From an uncultured Opitutia bacterium (GTDB lineage Bacteria > Verrucomicrobiota > Verrucomicrobiia > Opitutales > Seribacteraceae): 40,981 bases of DNA. The notes beneath the pieces were generated by a model, which searched no databases, was not told where the DNA came from, and saw only the letters and a list, made by a program, of their open reading frames with translations. The DNA lies in contig CALBIN010000351.1 in the NCBI GenBank assembly GCA_937893275.1, forward strand, positions 1 to 40,981, given 5' to 3'. Made by a program: the position numbers and the translations under genes. Position 1 is the first letter of the stretch, and each line of letters starts with the position of its first letter. Below are positions 24,925 to 33,056 of this stretch, in pieces.

Positions 24925-27279
24925 ATGCGCATTTTTCCTGGCGAACGGCGTGCGACTCTTAGTGTTCGGGACTTGGCTGATTTCGCCCTTGGGCCACGAA
25001 GGCGATTTGGGGGACCTTCCGGTACTTGGCGAGCCGAACTTGGTCGTGAATGGCATTCTTCTTTGCGGTCGGAATCAGAATTACTCAAAAACGAAAACGG
25101 TGAGGTTCGCCATGAGGTTTCTGTTCGAGGCATTTTGTTACGTGGCGGATGGGCGGTAGAGTTGGAGGGGCGTGTTGATAAACTGACCGAGAGTAATGCT
25201 CTGGTTTTGGTTAGTGAGCTTAAGACCACTTTTCTTCCCCTTCCGGCTTCCGAAGAAAGTTTACGGGAAAAGTATCCTCATTATTTTCTACAAGTGGCAG
25301 CCTACCTTCTTCTTTTCCGGCTATTGCCTGACTATTCCCATAAGCGGGTTGTGGGAGAATTGCGGTTCGCCGATGTCTCCGGCGGAGGGTTCATCCAAAC
25401 ATTACCAGCAGAACCTTGTGACGATGTAGCGCTAGAAGAGCAGATTAAGGTGTTGCTTGAATTTCTTGAAGCACGGCGCAGCAGTCGGCGATGTCTTTCT
25501 GTCCTTACATTCAATAAGCCCTTTGAGACTTTGCGTGAAGGGCAAGCCGAAGTCCAGATGGCCTTGGAGCAATCTTTTGCGACCTCCCCCATCACTTTAT
25601 TTGAAGCACCAACAGGTTTTGGCAAGACGGGCACTGCTCTTTCCTTTGCGCTAGAACGATTGCGGGACGGTTTTTGTGACCGAATTCTGTACCTGACCGG
25701 AAAAACAACGGGACAAAACGAAGTTGTTAGGACCTTAGGCACAATGATTCCCGACGATTGTGGCTTCCGCTACCTTTGCTTGCGCAATCGCACCGAGCGC
25801 AACATTGGCTTCGAGGATCTCGAACATTTGTCCGAACAAGAGTTGGCTCGTCGCTGGAAATCTGCAGCGTTAAATCCCCTCGCCCTCTTTCGAGGGGGCA
25901 CGATACCGGAGAAAAACTTAATTGAATCGGCAAAACACGCAGGTATACCTCCTTATGAAATTATTCGAGCCTGTCTTCCTTTCGCCGAACTTTGGTTAGG
26001 AGATTTCAACTATGTGTTTCAACCCCGAAGCACCTCGATCTTCAGGTCGGTGGAAGATTTTATTCCTGCGCGTTCACTCCTCGTTGTGGACGAGGCCCAC
26101 AATTTGCCCGAGCGGGTCGCATCGGCTTTGTCGGCTCGATTTGCTGCAGGGGATGCCGTCCAAGTGATTGAGCACCTACTTTTCGCTCAAGCGCCTAAGG
26201 TATTAATCAGGTCTTTAGAGGATTGGGTGGAGTTTCTTGATTCTCGTCGACAAAACGAAATCGTGGATGCCGATGATTTCTACAAAGCTACCGAGCTATT
26301 AGAAACGCTCGCCGAAACGGTCCGCAAAGGTCCCATTCCCTGTAGTGATCTTCCAAGTCAGGTTCTTGACGCTCTATGGAGGTTCGGGGATATCGCTCGC
26401 TTACTTGCCTTGGACTCTTTGCCAAAGCATCTTTGGGTTCCGGAAGATCGTTCCATGGAAATTACCTGTCTCGACGCAGCTTCACACATCGGTACGGAAC
26501 TGCGCTCTTATGGTTTATGCCTTTTGGAGTCTGCAACCCTGTCGCCTATTGATCAATTTGCAATCTCCTGCGGGCTTCAACTGTCTGAATCTCGGACCAT
26601 TTGCGGTTCGGCGCCTTGGCGGACTTTGGCTTTGAAGGTTGCTATAGATATACGAGGCGACACGAGATTCTCTCGGCGACATCAACATCTCGACGAAATC
26701 GCTACAGCTGTTATGGCCTTGATCAAAGCGACTGAAAAGCCCGTGATTATCTATTTTTCTTCGTATAGATACGCGATCGAAGCCAATAACCGCTTAGGAG
26801 AAATATCGCCGCTGACCAAAGTCGTTCTTCAGCCCCGTTTTGGCTCCCAGCGAGAGACTAACCAGTTTGTCGACACCGCATTTGTCGCTGGCGATGCTCT
26901 TTTCCTCGTCCTTGGCAGTGTATTTGCCGAGGGCATAGATTTTCTTGGAGGGAAAGTGGATGCTGCCATGATTGTGGGTCCTGCATTGCCTGAGGTTAAC
27001 ACACTGCAGAAGGCGAAAATGGATGCTTGCCCTGGTATCGATCGTGAAGAAGCCTTCCGCCGAACCTACCTTATCCCTGGAATGCGAAAAGTTAATCAAG
27101 CCTTGGGTCGCCTAGTCAGATCTCCCGAGCACCGAGCTCGCGTGATTCTTCATTGTCGTCGTTTTGATCAACCTGCCTTCAGGGCTTTATTGGACCCCGT
27201 CTGCCGAGAAGCTCCTGCCTTTAGTCGTGTCGAGGAAATTGAGGCTTGGCTTGAGGCGGAAGAGAATTCCGTTGCCTAG
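24925..27279 (+). CDS. PD-(D/E)XK nuclease fused to XPD/DinG-type superfamily 2 helicase
   Basis: The 784-residue protein has two halves. Residues ~30-130 form a RecB/Cas4-like nuclease with all motifs: GRVDKL (Asp 85), SELK (Glu 98, Lys 100) and the Gln-Tyr helix FLQVAAYLLLF. Residues ~200-780 are a Rad3/XPD-type helicase: Walker A EAPTGFGKT (Lys 234), DEAH box VVDEAHN (389-392), the late motif GSVFAEGIDFLGG and motif VI QALGRLVRS. In this family the region between Walker A and DEAH normally holds four Cys binding an iron-sulfur cluster. Here only Cys 285 and Cys 350 remain near the expected first and last positions. It probably acts in DNA repair. It lies 34 bases before pyrR. Confidence 0.85.
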   Translation: MRIFPGERRATLSVRDLADFALGPRRRFGGPSGTWRAELGREWHSSLRSESELLKNENGEVRHEVSVRGILLRGGWAVELEGRVDKLTESNALVLVSELKTTFLPLPASEESLREKYPHYFLQVAAYLLLFRLLPDYSHKRVVGELRFADVSGGGFIQTLPAEPCDDVALEEQIKVLLEFLEARRSSRRCLSVLTFNKPFETLREGQAEVQMALEQSFATSPITLFEAPTGFGKTGTALSFALERLRDGFCDRILYLTGKTTGQNEVVRTLGTMIPDDCGFRYLCLRNRTERNIGFEDLEHLSEQELARRWKSAALNPLALFRGGTIPEKNLIESAKHAGIPPYEIIRACLPFAELWLGDFNYVFQPRSTSIFRSVEDFIPARSLLVVDEAHNLPERVASALSARFAAGDAVQVIEHLLFAQAPKVLIRSLEDWVEFLDSRRQNEIVDADDFYKATELLETLAETVRKGPIPCSDLPSQVLDALWRFGDIARLLALDSLPKHLWVPEDRSMEITCLDAASHIGTELRSYGLCLLESATLSPIDQFAISCGLQLSESRTICGSAPWRTLALKVAIDIRGDTRFSRRHQHLDEIATAVMALIKATEKPVIIYFSSYRYAIEANNRLGEISPLTKVVLQPRFGSQRETNQFVDTAFVAGDALFLVLGSVFAEGIDFLGGKVDAAMIVGPALPEVNTLQKAKMDACPGIDREEAFRRTYLIPGMRKVNQALGRLVRSPEHRARVILHCRRFDQPAFRALLDPVCREAPAFSRVEEIEAWLEAEENSVA

Positions 27280-27313
27280 CAGTTCATGCAAAGACATTTT
27301 AGTTTTCTGGATT

Positions 27314-27850
27314 ATGACCACTAAGTTGAAGTTTTCCGCCCCCGAAGTGAGTCAAGCATTGGATCGTCTTGCGGGGGCTATTGTCGAAGCATGCGGCTCC
27401 ACGCAAAATCTTATGTTTGTGGGTGTGGCCGATGGAGGAGTTGGGGTTGCTCATCGTTTGGCCGAAAAGGTTGAAGAAAGCCTAGGTCGAAAAATTCCGC
27501 TAGGAATTGTAGATGTTTCTTTCCATCGGGATGATATTGGATCCAATCCCATACCAAAAGCAGTGGTCCCGACGAACCTGCCTCCCGAAGTCGAAGGGAG
27601 CTCATGTATTTTGGTCGATGACGTGATTTTTTCGGGTCGCACGATTCGGGCTGCTCTCAACGAGTTATTCGACCAAGGACGGCCCGCGAGCGTTGAGCTT
27701 GCAGTACTGGTGGATCGTGGTCACCGATGCCTTCCATTTTCTGCAGACTATGTGGGAATTGAGCTTGAGACTACCCTTGATCAAAATGTCGAAGTTTCGG
27801 TTGGCCCCGCTCATACTCCTGGCGATCATGTGACGGTCACTCCCTTATGA
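27314..27850 (+). CDS. pyrR: PyrR-type bifunctional pyrimidine regulator / uracil phosphoribosyltransferase
   Basis: The 178-residue protein has the type I phosphoribosyltransferase fold with the PRPP loop LVDDVIFSGRTIRAAL, the PyrR segment VDVSFHRDDI, and the end motif ELAVLVDRGHRCLPFSADYVG. In Gram-positives PyrR binds pyr mRNA leaders in response to UMP/UTP; in other bacteria it may regulate differently. The frame runs further upstream inside the helicase gene, but ATG 27314 starts the conserved protein. Only 34 bases separate it from the helicase stop, so there is no room for a classical attenuator before pyrR. Its stop overlaps pyrB by four bases. Confidence 0.92.
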   Translation: MTTKLKFSAPEVSQALDRLAGAIVEACGSTQNLMFVGVADGGVGVAHRLAEKVEESLGRKIPLGIVDVSFHRDDIGSNPIPKAVVPTNLPPEVEGSSCILVDDVIFSGRTIRAALNELFDQGRPASVELAVLVDRGHRCLPFSADYVGIELETTLDQNVEVSVGPAHTPGDHVTVTPL

Positions 27851-28806
27851 AGAAGCCGGCAAATTGGAATCGTAAACACCTGATCGGCATAGAAGAACTC
27901 GATCGCACCGAAATTGAGACAGTTCTGGATGTGGCTCGTTCTTTTCGGGGAACCCTTGATAGACCGGTCAAGAAACTGCCCTCTTTACGCGGTAAAACTG
28001 TGGTTAATCTCTTTATGGAGCCCAGTACCAGAACTCGGCTTGCCTTTGAAGTAGCTGCGAAGCGATTGAGTGCCGACGTTATTTCAGTCGGAGGTAAATC
28101 CAGTAGCCTGTCCAAAGGAGAAACCCTTCGGGATACGGCAAGTAATGTGCAAGCCCTTGGTGCGGACCTAATAGTACTTCGACACTCTTCGGCGGGTTCT
28201 CCACTATACCTTTCGAGGGTCTTGGACGTTCCCATCATTAATGCCGGCGATGGTGCTCATGAACATCCCAGTCAGGCATTGCTCGACGCTTTTACGCTGA
28301 GGGAACGGTTTGGCGATTTGGCGGGCAAAAAGATAACCATTCTAGGAGATGTGCTCTTTAGTAGAGTCGCTCGATCCAATTTGTGGGCATTAAGCAAACT
28401 TGGCGCATCGGTTACCTTTGGAGGTCCAGCTACATTGGTACCTAAGACTTTCTCGGAGTTTGGTGCTGAAGTAACGCACGACCTCAAGAAAGCACTTGCC
28501 GATGCAGACGCCGTCATGCTTCTTCGCATCCAGCACGAAAGACAAACTTCCACGCATTTCCCGTCCCTCGGAGAATATACAAGCATGTTTGGACTAAACG
28601 AGGCTCGAGCATCTTGGTTGAAACCCGATGCCATAATCATGCACCCGGGACCCATCAATCGAGGCGTTGAAATAGATTCTTCCCTTGCAGATTCGACGCG
28701 GTCTGTGATTCTTGACCAAGTTACCAACGGAATTGCCGTTCGAATGGCGATACTCTACCTTTGTTCCACCGTAGCCGACCTTCAGCGAAAAGAGGTTCCG
28801 TCATGA
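27847..28806 (+). CDS. pyrB: Aspartate carbamoyltransferase catalytic chain
   Basis: PyrB joins carbamoyl phosphate and aspartate in the first committed step of pyrimidine synthesis. The 319-residue product has the carbamoyl-phosphate loop FMEPSTRTRLAFE, the motif HEHPSQALLDAF, and the aspartate-binding end MHPGPINRGVEI. The regulatory chain PyrI is not encoded here; instead pyrB is followed, with a four-base overlap, by a dihydroorotase homologue that lacks catalytic residues. That order matches the pyrB-pyrC' type of enzyme known from Pseudomonas, in which the inactive partner is needed for assembly. Confidence 0.96.
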   Translation: MKKPANWNRKHLIGIEELDRTEIETVLDVARSFRGTLDRPVKKLPSLRGKTVVNLFMEPSTRTRLAFEVAAKRLSADVISVGGKSSSLSKGETLRDTASNVQALGADLIVLRHSSAGSPLYLSRVLDVPIINAGDGAHEHPSQALLDAFTLRERFGDLAGKKITILGDVLFSRVARSNLWALSKLGASVTFGGPATLVPKTFSEFGAEVTHDLKKALADADAVMLLRIQHERQTSTHFPSLGEYTSMFGLNEARASWLKPDAIIMHPGPINRGVEIDSSLADSTRSVILDQVTNGIAVRMAILYLCSTVADLQRKEVPS

Positions 28807-30092
28807 GCGAGGCTATCTGGATAAAAAACGGGCGAATTATTGATCCTGGCAACGGACGGGATGAAGTCGCCGATCTCTATATCGCCGATGGTCGAATTTG
28901 TGAAGCTCCTGCGAGGAAGAAAAGTGAGGTTGCAACTGTAGTTGATGCGTCGGGACAAATAGTTGCGCCAGGATTTATAGATCTTCGTGCACACCTGCGC
29001 GAATTAGGGGGAGGTGGTCGAGAAACTATCGCTTCAGGTACTCGCGCCGCCGCCGCCGGTGGCTTTACCACCGTTGTTTGCATGCCCGATGTTTCCCCGG
29101 CGGCGGATAACCCCGGCACAATCCGATATCTACAAGATGCAATTGAGAAAGATGCCTGCATCGATGTTTTGCTTACAGGCAGCATAACCCTAGATCGCAA
29201 AGGAGAGCAACTTGCGCCGATTGGCTCTCTCAAGCAATCGGGTGTGGTTGCCGTCACCGATTGTCCGGCCAGCACGGGAAACAACGAAATTTTTCGACGA
29301 AGCCTAGAATATGCAGCAATGTTTGATCTCCCGATTCTTGACCTTCCTCGAGATCCTTTTCTTGCCTCTAATGCCGTAGTCCACGAAGGAGCTCAGGCAC
29401 TAAGGCTTGGGTTGCGCGGATGGCCACGAGCTGCGGAGGAACTTTTCGTCTATCGAGCCGTTTCTCTGGCAATGCTCACGAAGGCCCATGTTCATTTGCA
29501 GTCCCTAAGCTCGGCAGGTTCCGTGGAGATACTTCAGAGAGCGAAAGAACGCGGCGTACCTGTAACTGCTGATGTCACACCGCATCATCTTGCCCTAACG
29601 GATTCCACTCTCGCTGATTACAATACTAACCTAAAAACCAATCCCCCTTTGCGTGAAGAAAGCGACCGCCAAGCTCTTCTCGCCGGGTTACTTGACGGAA
29701 CGATTGATTGCATCGCAACAGCCCACGAACCTTATCTTGAACATGAGAAAGACATGGAATTCGATCTTGCCCCCTTCGGAGTGATCGGTTTGGAAACCGC
29801 TCTTTCAGTAAGCCTTGAATCGATAGTGAAAAGCGGAGCGGGCAGCGTGAGCGATATTGTAGCTGCTCTAACTCACCGACCTGCCTCTGTTTTAGGTTTA
29901 AATAAGGGTACGTTGTCATCCGGGGCTATTGCCGACATAGTCATTTTTGACCAGCAAAAGGAGTGGATTGTCACTCCCGAAAACTTAGAGAGTCTCTCGT
30001 CAAATTCCCCTTGGCTTGGTAAAAATATGACTGGTCGAGTAACTCATGTGATTTCGGCTGGCCAACATATTAGAGATTCTTCCCTTGCTTGA
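28803..30092 (+). CDS. pyrC': Non-catalytic dihydroorotase-like protein (pseudo-dihydroorotase, PyrC' type)
   Basis: The 429-residue protein has the class I dihydroorotase fold, including conserved stretches APGFID, KTNPPLR and APFGVIGLETAL. However, the metal ligands are mostly gone. The HxH pair reads Arg62-x-His64; the His of the ISHCED-like motif is Leu181; the His before VST-AGS is Ser234; the Asp of TDHAPH is Ala307. Only His64 and Asp153 remain, and the substrate Asn of MPNT is Asp. I infer no dihydroorotase activity. By analogy with Pseudomonas PyrC', the likely role is a structural subunit of PyrB. An active PyrC should be encoded elsewhere. The start at ATG 28803 overlaps the pyrB stop by four bases. 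Confidence 0.88.
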   Translation: MSEAIWIKNGRIIDPGNGRDEVADLYIADGRICEAPARKKSEVATVVDASGQIVAPGFIDLRAHLRELGGGGRETIASGTRAAAAGGFTTVVCMPDVSPAADNPGTIRYLQDAIEKDACIDVLLTGSITLDRKGEQLAPIGSLKQSGVVAVTDCPASTGNNEIFRRSLEYAAMFDLPILDLPRDPFLASNAVVHEGAQALRLGLRGWPRAAEELFVYRAVSLAMLTKAHVHLQSLSSAGSVEILQRAKERGVPVTADVTPHHLALTDSTLADYNTNLKTNPPLREESDRQALLAGLLDGTIDCIATAHEPYLEHEKDMEFDLAPFGVIGLETALSVSLESIVKSGAGSVSDIVAALTHRPASVLGLNKGTLSSGAIADIVIFDQQKEWIVTPENLESLSSNSPWLGKNMTGRVTHVISAGQHIRDSSLA

Positions 30093-30110
30093 GGGAGATT
30101 TGTCTCGGGC

Positions 30111-30884
30111 ATGAAAATGTCTGTATTATTTATTGCAGCCCGCGAAGAGTGGGGTCTCGGAGCTCAACTTGTTTTTGGAATTAATGTACTTATGGCCGCG
30201 GCAGGTGTTGTGCTGTTGCTACGTAAAAAGACAATCCAGTCCGGTAAGTCATCCTTTAAGGTTAGGTTGTGGGAAGTGGGTCTTTGGGAGGTGATCGTCT
30301 TGGTAGGCTGTTTGCTTCTCGGTGTTTTCGGCCCTTTGCCCTTGGGCTTTTTACCAGTGCTGGTGATGTTTGCAATCTTCTGGATTTCGAGAAAAGAGAA
30401 TTATCCAAATTTGGTCGGCATATTCCGAATGGGATGGGTTCAAGTAATGAGCGACGCGTTGATTCAGATCTTGCGTGCATGGCCCGCCTTACTCGCAATA
30501 TCCTTTATTTCCTCTCGGGTCTTGTCTGGTTATCCCAAACAAGAATCGGTTCAGAAGCTAGCGGAAATGCAATCGTTAAATGAAGTTCTCAACATTGCTT
30601 GTTACGCCTTGGTCGTTGCCCCCGTGCTTGAGGAATTTTTATTTCGCGGAATCTTATTTCGAGCCATGAAACGACCATTTGGAGTTGGACCCGCACTTGT
30701 AATCTCAGGCATACTTTTTGGACTCGTACACCAGAATGTACTGTCCTTCGTCCCGTTGACTTTTCTCGGAATAATCCTCGCCCTATCCTATGAACGCACG
30801 GGCGATCTTAGAACCTGTATCTTAATCCACGCTGGTTTTAACGGCTTCATGGTATTATCTATTCTTGTCGGTCATGGATTTTGA
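30111..30884 (+). CDS. CPBP-family intramembrane glutamic-type protease
   Basis: The 257-residue membrane protein has about seven hydrophobic segments. The three CPBP (Abi/Rce1-like) motifs are intact: the Glu pair in VLEEFLFRGILF (~residue 175), the His in FGLVHQN, and the final HAGFNG. Known relatives process prenylated proteins in eukaryotes or peptides in bacteria; the substrate here is unknown. It begins 18 bases after pyrC' and ends inside tsaE, so it is part of the same transcript, but no link to pyrimidine synthesis is evident. Confidence 0.88.
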   Translation: MKMSVLFIAAREEWGLGAQLVFGINVLMAAAGVVLLLRKKTIQSGKSSFKVRLWEVGLWEVIVLVGCLLLGVFGPLPLGFLPVLVMFAIFWISRKENYPNLVGIFRMGWVQVMSDALIQILRAWPALLAISFISSRVLSGYPKQESVQKLAEMQSLNEVLNIACYALVVAPVLEEFLFRGILFRAMKRPFGVGPALVISGILFGLVHQNVLSFVPLTFLGIILALSYERTGDLRTCILIHAGFNGFMVLSILVGHGF

Positions 30885-31323
30885 CAAGCTCTATTCTTCA
30901 GGTCTGCATTGCCCTGAACCCGATGATGTCACTGATGTTGCCAAGCAACTTGCTGTGACCCTTCCCGAAAATCTTACACTTCTGCTGGATGGTTTCATGG
31001 GTGCCGGGAAAACTTTTTTTGCATCTGCTCTTGCTCATGCACTTGGGGTCAAAGAGCAGGTCTCCAGTCCTACCTATGGCATCGTAAATGTGTACGCTTC
31101 CCCTCGCCGAAACCTTGTACATGTTGATGCATATCGCCTAGAGTCAAACCAAACTGCGGAAAATCTTGGCATCGAAGAGATGCTTATTTCGCCTTGGGTT
31201 TTGTTGGTCGAGTGGCCTCAGAAGGCTCCCGAACTGGCCTTTGGAGAGACTTGGTGGTTGACCATTGAAACACCGCCTTGCGGTGGTCGTAGCTTACGAT
31301 TAGTGAAGCCCCTCGGAGTCTGA
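30874..31323 (+). CDS. tsaE: tRNA threonylcarbamoyladenosine biosynthesis ATPase TsaE
   Basis: TsaE is the ATPase that works with TsaB and TsaD to make the t6A modification on tRNAs reading ANN codons. The 149-residue protein has the P-loop GFMGAGKTFFASALA, the SSPTYGIVNVY segment, the HVDAYRL motif and the WP motif in VEWPQKAPE. I chose ATG 30874, which overlaps the CPBP gene by 11 bases; a TTG at 30865 is also open. Its 3' end overlaps the convergent unknown gene by 24 bases. Confidence 0.93.
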   Translation: MDFDKLYSSGLHCPEPDDVTDVAKQLAVTLPENLTLLLDGFMGAGKTFFASALAHALGVKEQVSSPTYGIVNVYASPRRNLVHVDAYRLESNQTAENLGIEEMLISPWVLLVEWPQKAPELAFGETWWLTIETPPCGGRSLRLVKPLGV

Positions 31324-32772
31324 GTCAGTTGGGGCTTCTCTCGGATCATCAGGTTTTTTATCGACTTTAGGATTTATGGATTCTTTCTCTGGCTTCTGAT
31401 CAACTTCAATCTTATTCTCTGTGCTCTTCCCTTCGTTGCTGGCTATCGGCGAACGGATTTCGAGACGACCATCTGAATTCTCGGTTGCGTAGCCTTCCGC
31501 AATTAGCCAATGCAGGTCTCGGGCAAGAGTGCGGATGGCATCTGAATTCTTGGGGTCATCTTTCTTGTCGGCGGAAATCCCAAGATGTTTTTCAGCCAGT
31601 GAGCCTTTTTCGGTAAGCGGGTATTTTTCGACAAAGGAAATGAGTGCCTCAATCGAGGGAGAGAAACGTTCGCCAGCGACACGGCGACGTCGTTTAATGG
31701 CCGAGAGATAGGAGATGCCCTTTTTCCCGCGCTTGAAGTGGTGAAACTTGGCGGCGCGAAACCGACCCAAAAGAGCCAAGGCTGTATCTAGTGGAAAGCG
31801 ACGCTGCTGTTCAAGAGTGATCTCAATATCGTCTTTCAGGATACCTGCGGAAAGATTCTGCAGCGACCTTCCGTGAAATTCGGTATTTGTACAGGTCTGG
31901 ACGAATGCAGAAGATTTATGGAATGCGAGGTGTTTGCGGAGTGCTTCAAGGCTGTCAAAGTTTTCAGGATCATCATTCTTGGGCCTTGTAAGTTTATATT
32001 TTCGAGCCTTTCGCATTTCTTCTATCCAAGCGGTTGCAGCCTCGGGCTCGCGGACAGTTTCAATTTTCTTCTCGAAGTTCTCAAATGCGATATTGGCGAG
32101 TTTAGTGGCGTGGTGTTCGCGAATCATTTCCGCATAGCGATGATAATTAGGTGGCGCGAGCCAATCTCCTGTAATCCCGCATCTATTGATGGCAGGGAAA
32201 TTACCTGACGGAGGTTCTGTTTCGACCTCTTCGACATCGTATATATTTCCCAGTCCCTTGGCGATGAGATGATCAATTACTGCCTCGGGGGAGTCAAAGA
32301 CTAACCCGTCTAGTTTAGAGACGCACAATGTTTTTTCTTGATCGATTGCCTCCTTGGGAATGGACACTCGGACGACAAACCGTTCTGGCTTTGCCAGAAT
32401 CGTGGATGCAAGATCAAACAGCTCGAAAGTGCGTCCTGTTTCTCGCAGATTTGCGGCAATTGCATTGAAAGTTTCCGGCGAGGGAAAAAAGCTTATTTTG
32501 TGGAAGGGCTTCTCGGTTTTCGGTGCTCTAGGGTAGTTTGGTCTGGCCGAGTTGTCTTTTCGAGACTGTCGTATCTTTCCGCGCTCACTTTTGAAGTGTT
32601 CTCGCGAGCGGCTGTCACTTGGTGATCGCCCGCTTTTGCGTTCTCGGTGAGCGGTTTGTCCTATAGACTTTTTTTTGCTAGGACGAGACGAAGATAAGTT
32701 GTCCCCGCTCCACGAAGGACCAAGGTTCGCATCTAGCAATGAAGCTAGATCGGGTTGTGCTTTGTCGGACAT
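31300..32772 (-). CDS. Unrecognised protein with basic disordered N-terminus and winged-helix-like C-terminus
   Basis: I do not recognise this 490-residue protein. Residues ~25-95 are rich in Ser, Lys and Arg and look disordered and nucleic-acid-binding. Residues ~95-400 are folded, with a notable segment NRCGITGDWLAPPNYHRY and an Arg/Lys-rich patch (KRGKKGISYLSAIKRRRR). Residues ~385-460 (ALISFVEKYPLTEKGSLAE ... LHWLIAEGYATE) resemble a winged helix. The last ~35 residues are acidic and polar. In-frame ATGs exist at 32772, 32796 and further upstream; I use 32772 as the first that begins a sensible protein. It overlaps tsaE by 24 bases tail to tail. A role in RNA or DNA binding is inferred from composition only. 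Confidence 0.7.
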   Translation of the reverse strand: MSDKAQPDLASLLDANLGPSWSGDNLSSSRPSKKKSIGQTAHRERKSGRSPSDSRSREHFKSERGKIRQSRKDNSARPNYPRAPKTEKPFHKISFFPSPETFNAIAANLRETGRTFELFDLASTILAKPERFVVRVSIPKEAIDQEKTLCVSKLDGLVFDSPEAVIDHLIAKGLGNIYDVEEVETEPPSGNFPAINRCGITGDWLAPPNYHRYAEMIREHHATKLANIAFENFEKKIETVREPEAATAWIEEMRKARKYKLTRPKNDDPENFDSLEALRKHLAFHKSSAFVQTCTNTEFHGRSLQNLSAGILKDDIEITLEQQRRFPLDTALALLGRFRAAKFHHFKRGKKGISYLSAIKRRRRVAGERFSPSIEALISFVEKYPLTEKGSLAEKHLGISADKKDDPKNSDAIRTLARDLHWLIAEGYATENSDGRLEIRSPIASNEGKSTENKIEVDQKPEKESINPKVDKKPDDPREAPTDSDSEGLH

Positions 32773-32951
32773 TGAATCTTCTGAGTATCGTGCCATTCTT
32801 TGACTATACATGATTACAAACCTCTTCCCCTTTGACAAGGGCTATGCTTAAACGAATACAAAGTTAAGAAATTTTCTTGGATTAACGACAACAGTGTGCC
32901 ATTCTCGAATTTCTTTCATTCACGGGATGATGAAAGTTTTACTTCAACAAA

Positions 32952-33036
32952 GCTCAGGTGGCGGAATTGGTAGACGCGCCAGGTTAAGGACCTGGTGGGG
33001 TAACCCGTGGGGGTTCGAGTCCCCCCCTGAGCACCA
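32952..33036 (+). tRNA. tRNA-Leu with anticodon AAG, CCA end encoded
   Basis: The sequence folds into a class II tRNA of 85 bases. The acceptor stem GCTCAGG pairs with CCTGAGC, followed by ACCA. The D arm (GTGGCGGAATTGGTAGACGC) is that of tRNA-Leu. The anticodon stem CCAGG/CCTGG encloses the seven-base loop TTAAGGA, which puts AAG at positions 34-36. A long variable arm (GGGGTAACCC) and a T arm GGGGG-TTCGAGT-CCCCC complete it. AAG reads CUU (and more if A34 becomes inosine). Most bacterial Leu tRNAs for this box carry GAG. It lies alone between two minus-strand genes. Confidence 0.95.
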
Positions 33037-33056
33037 AAAGCAGTTAACCGACTCCG

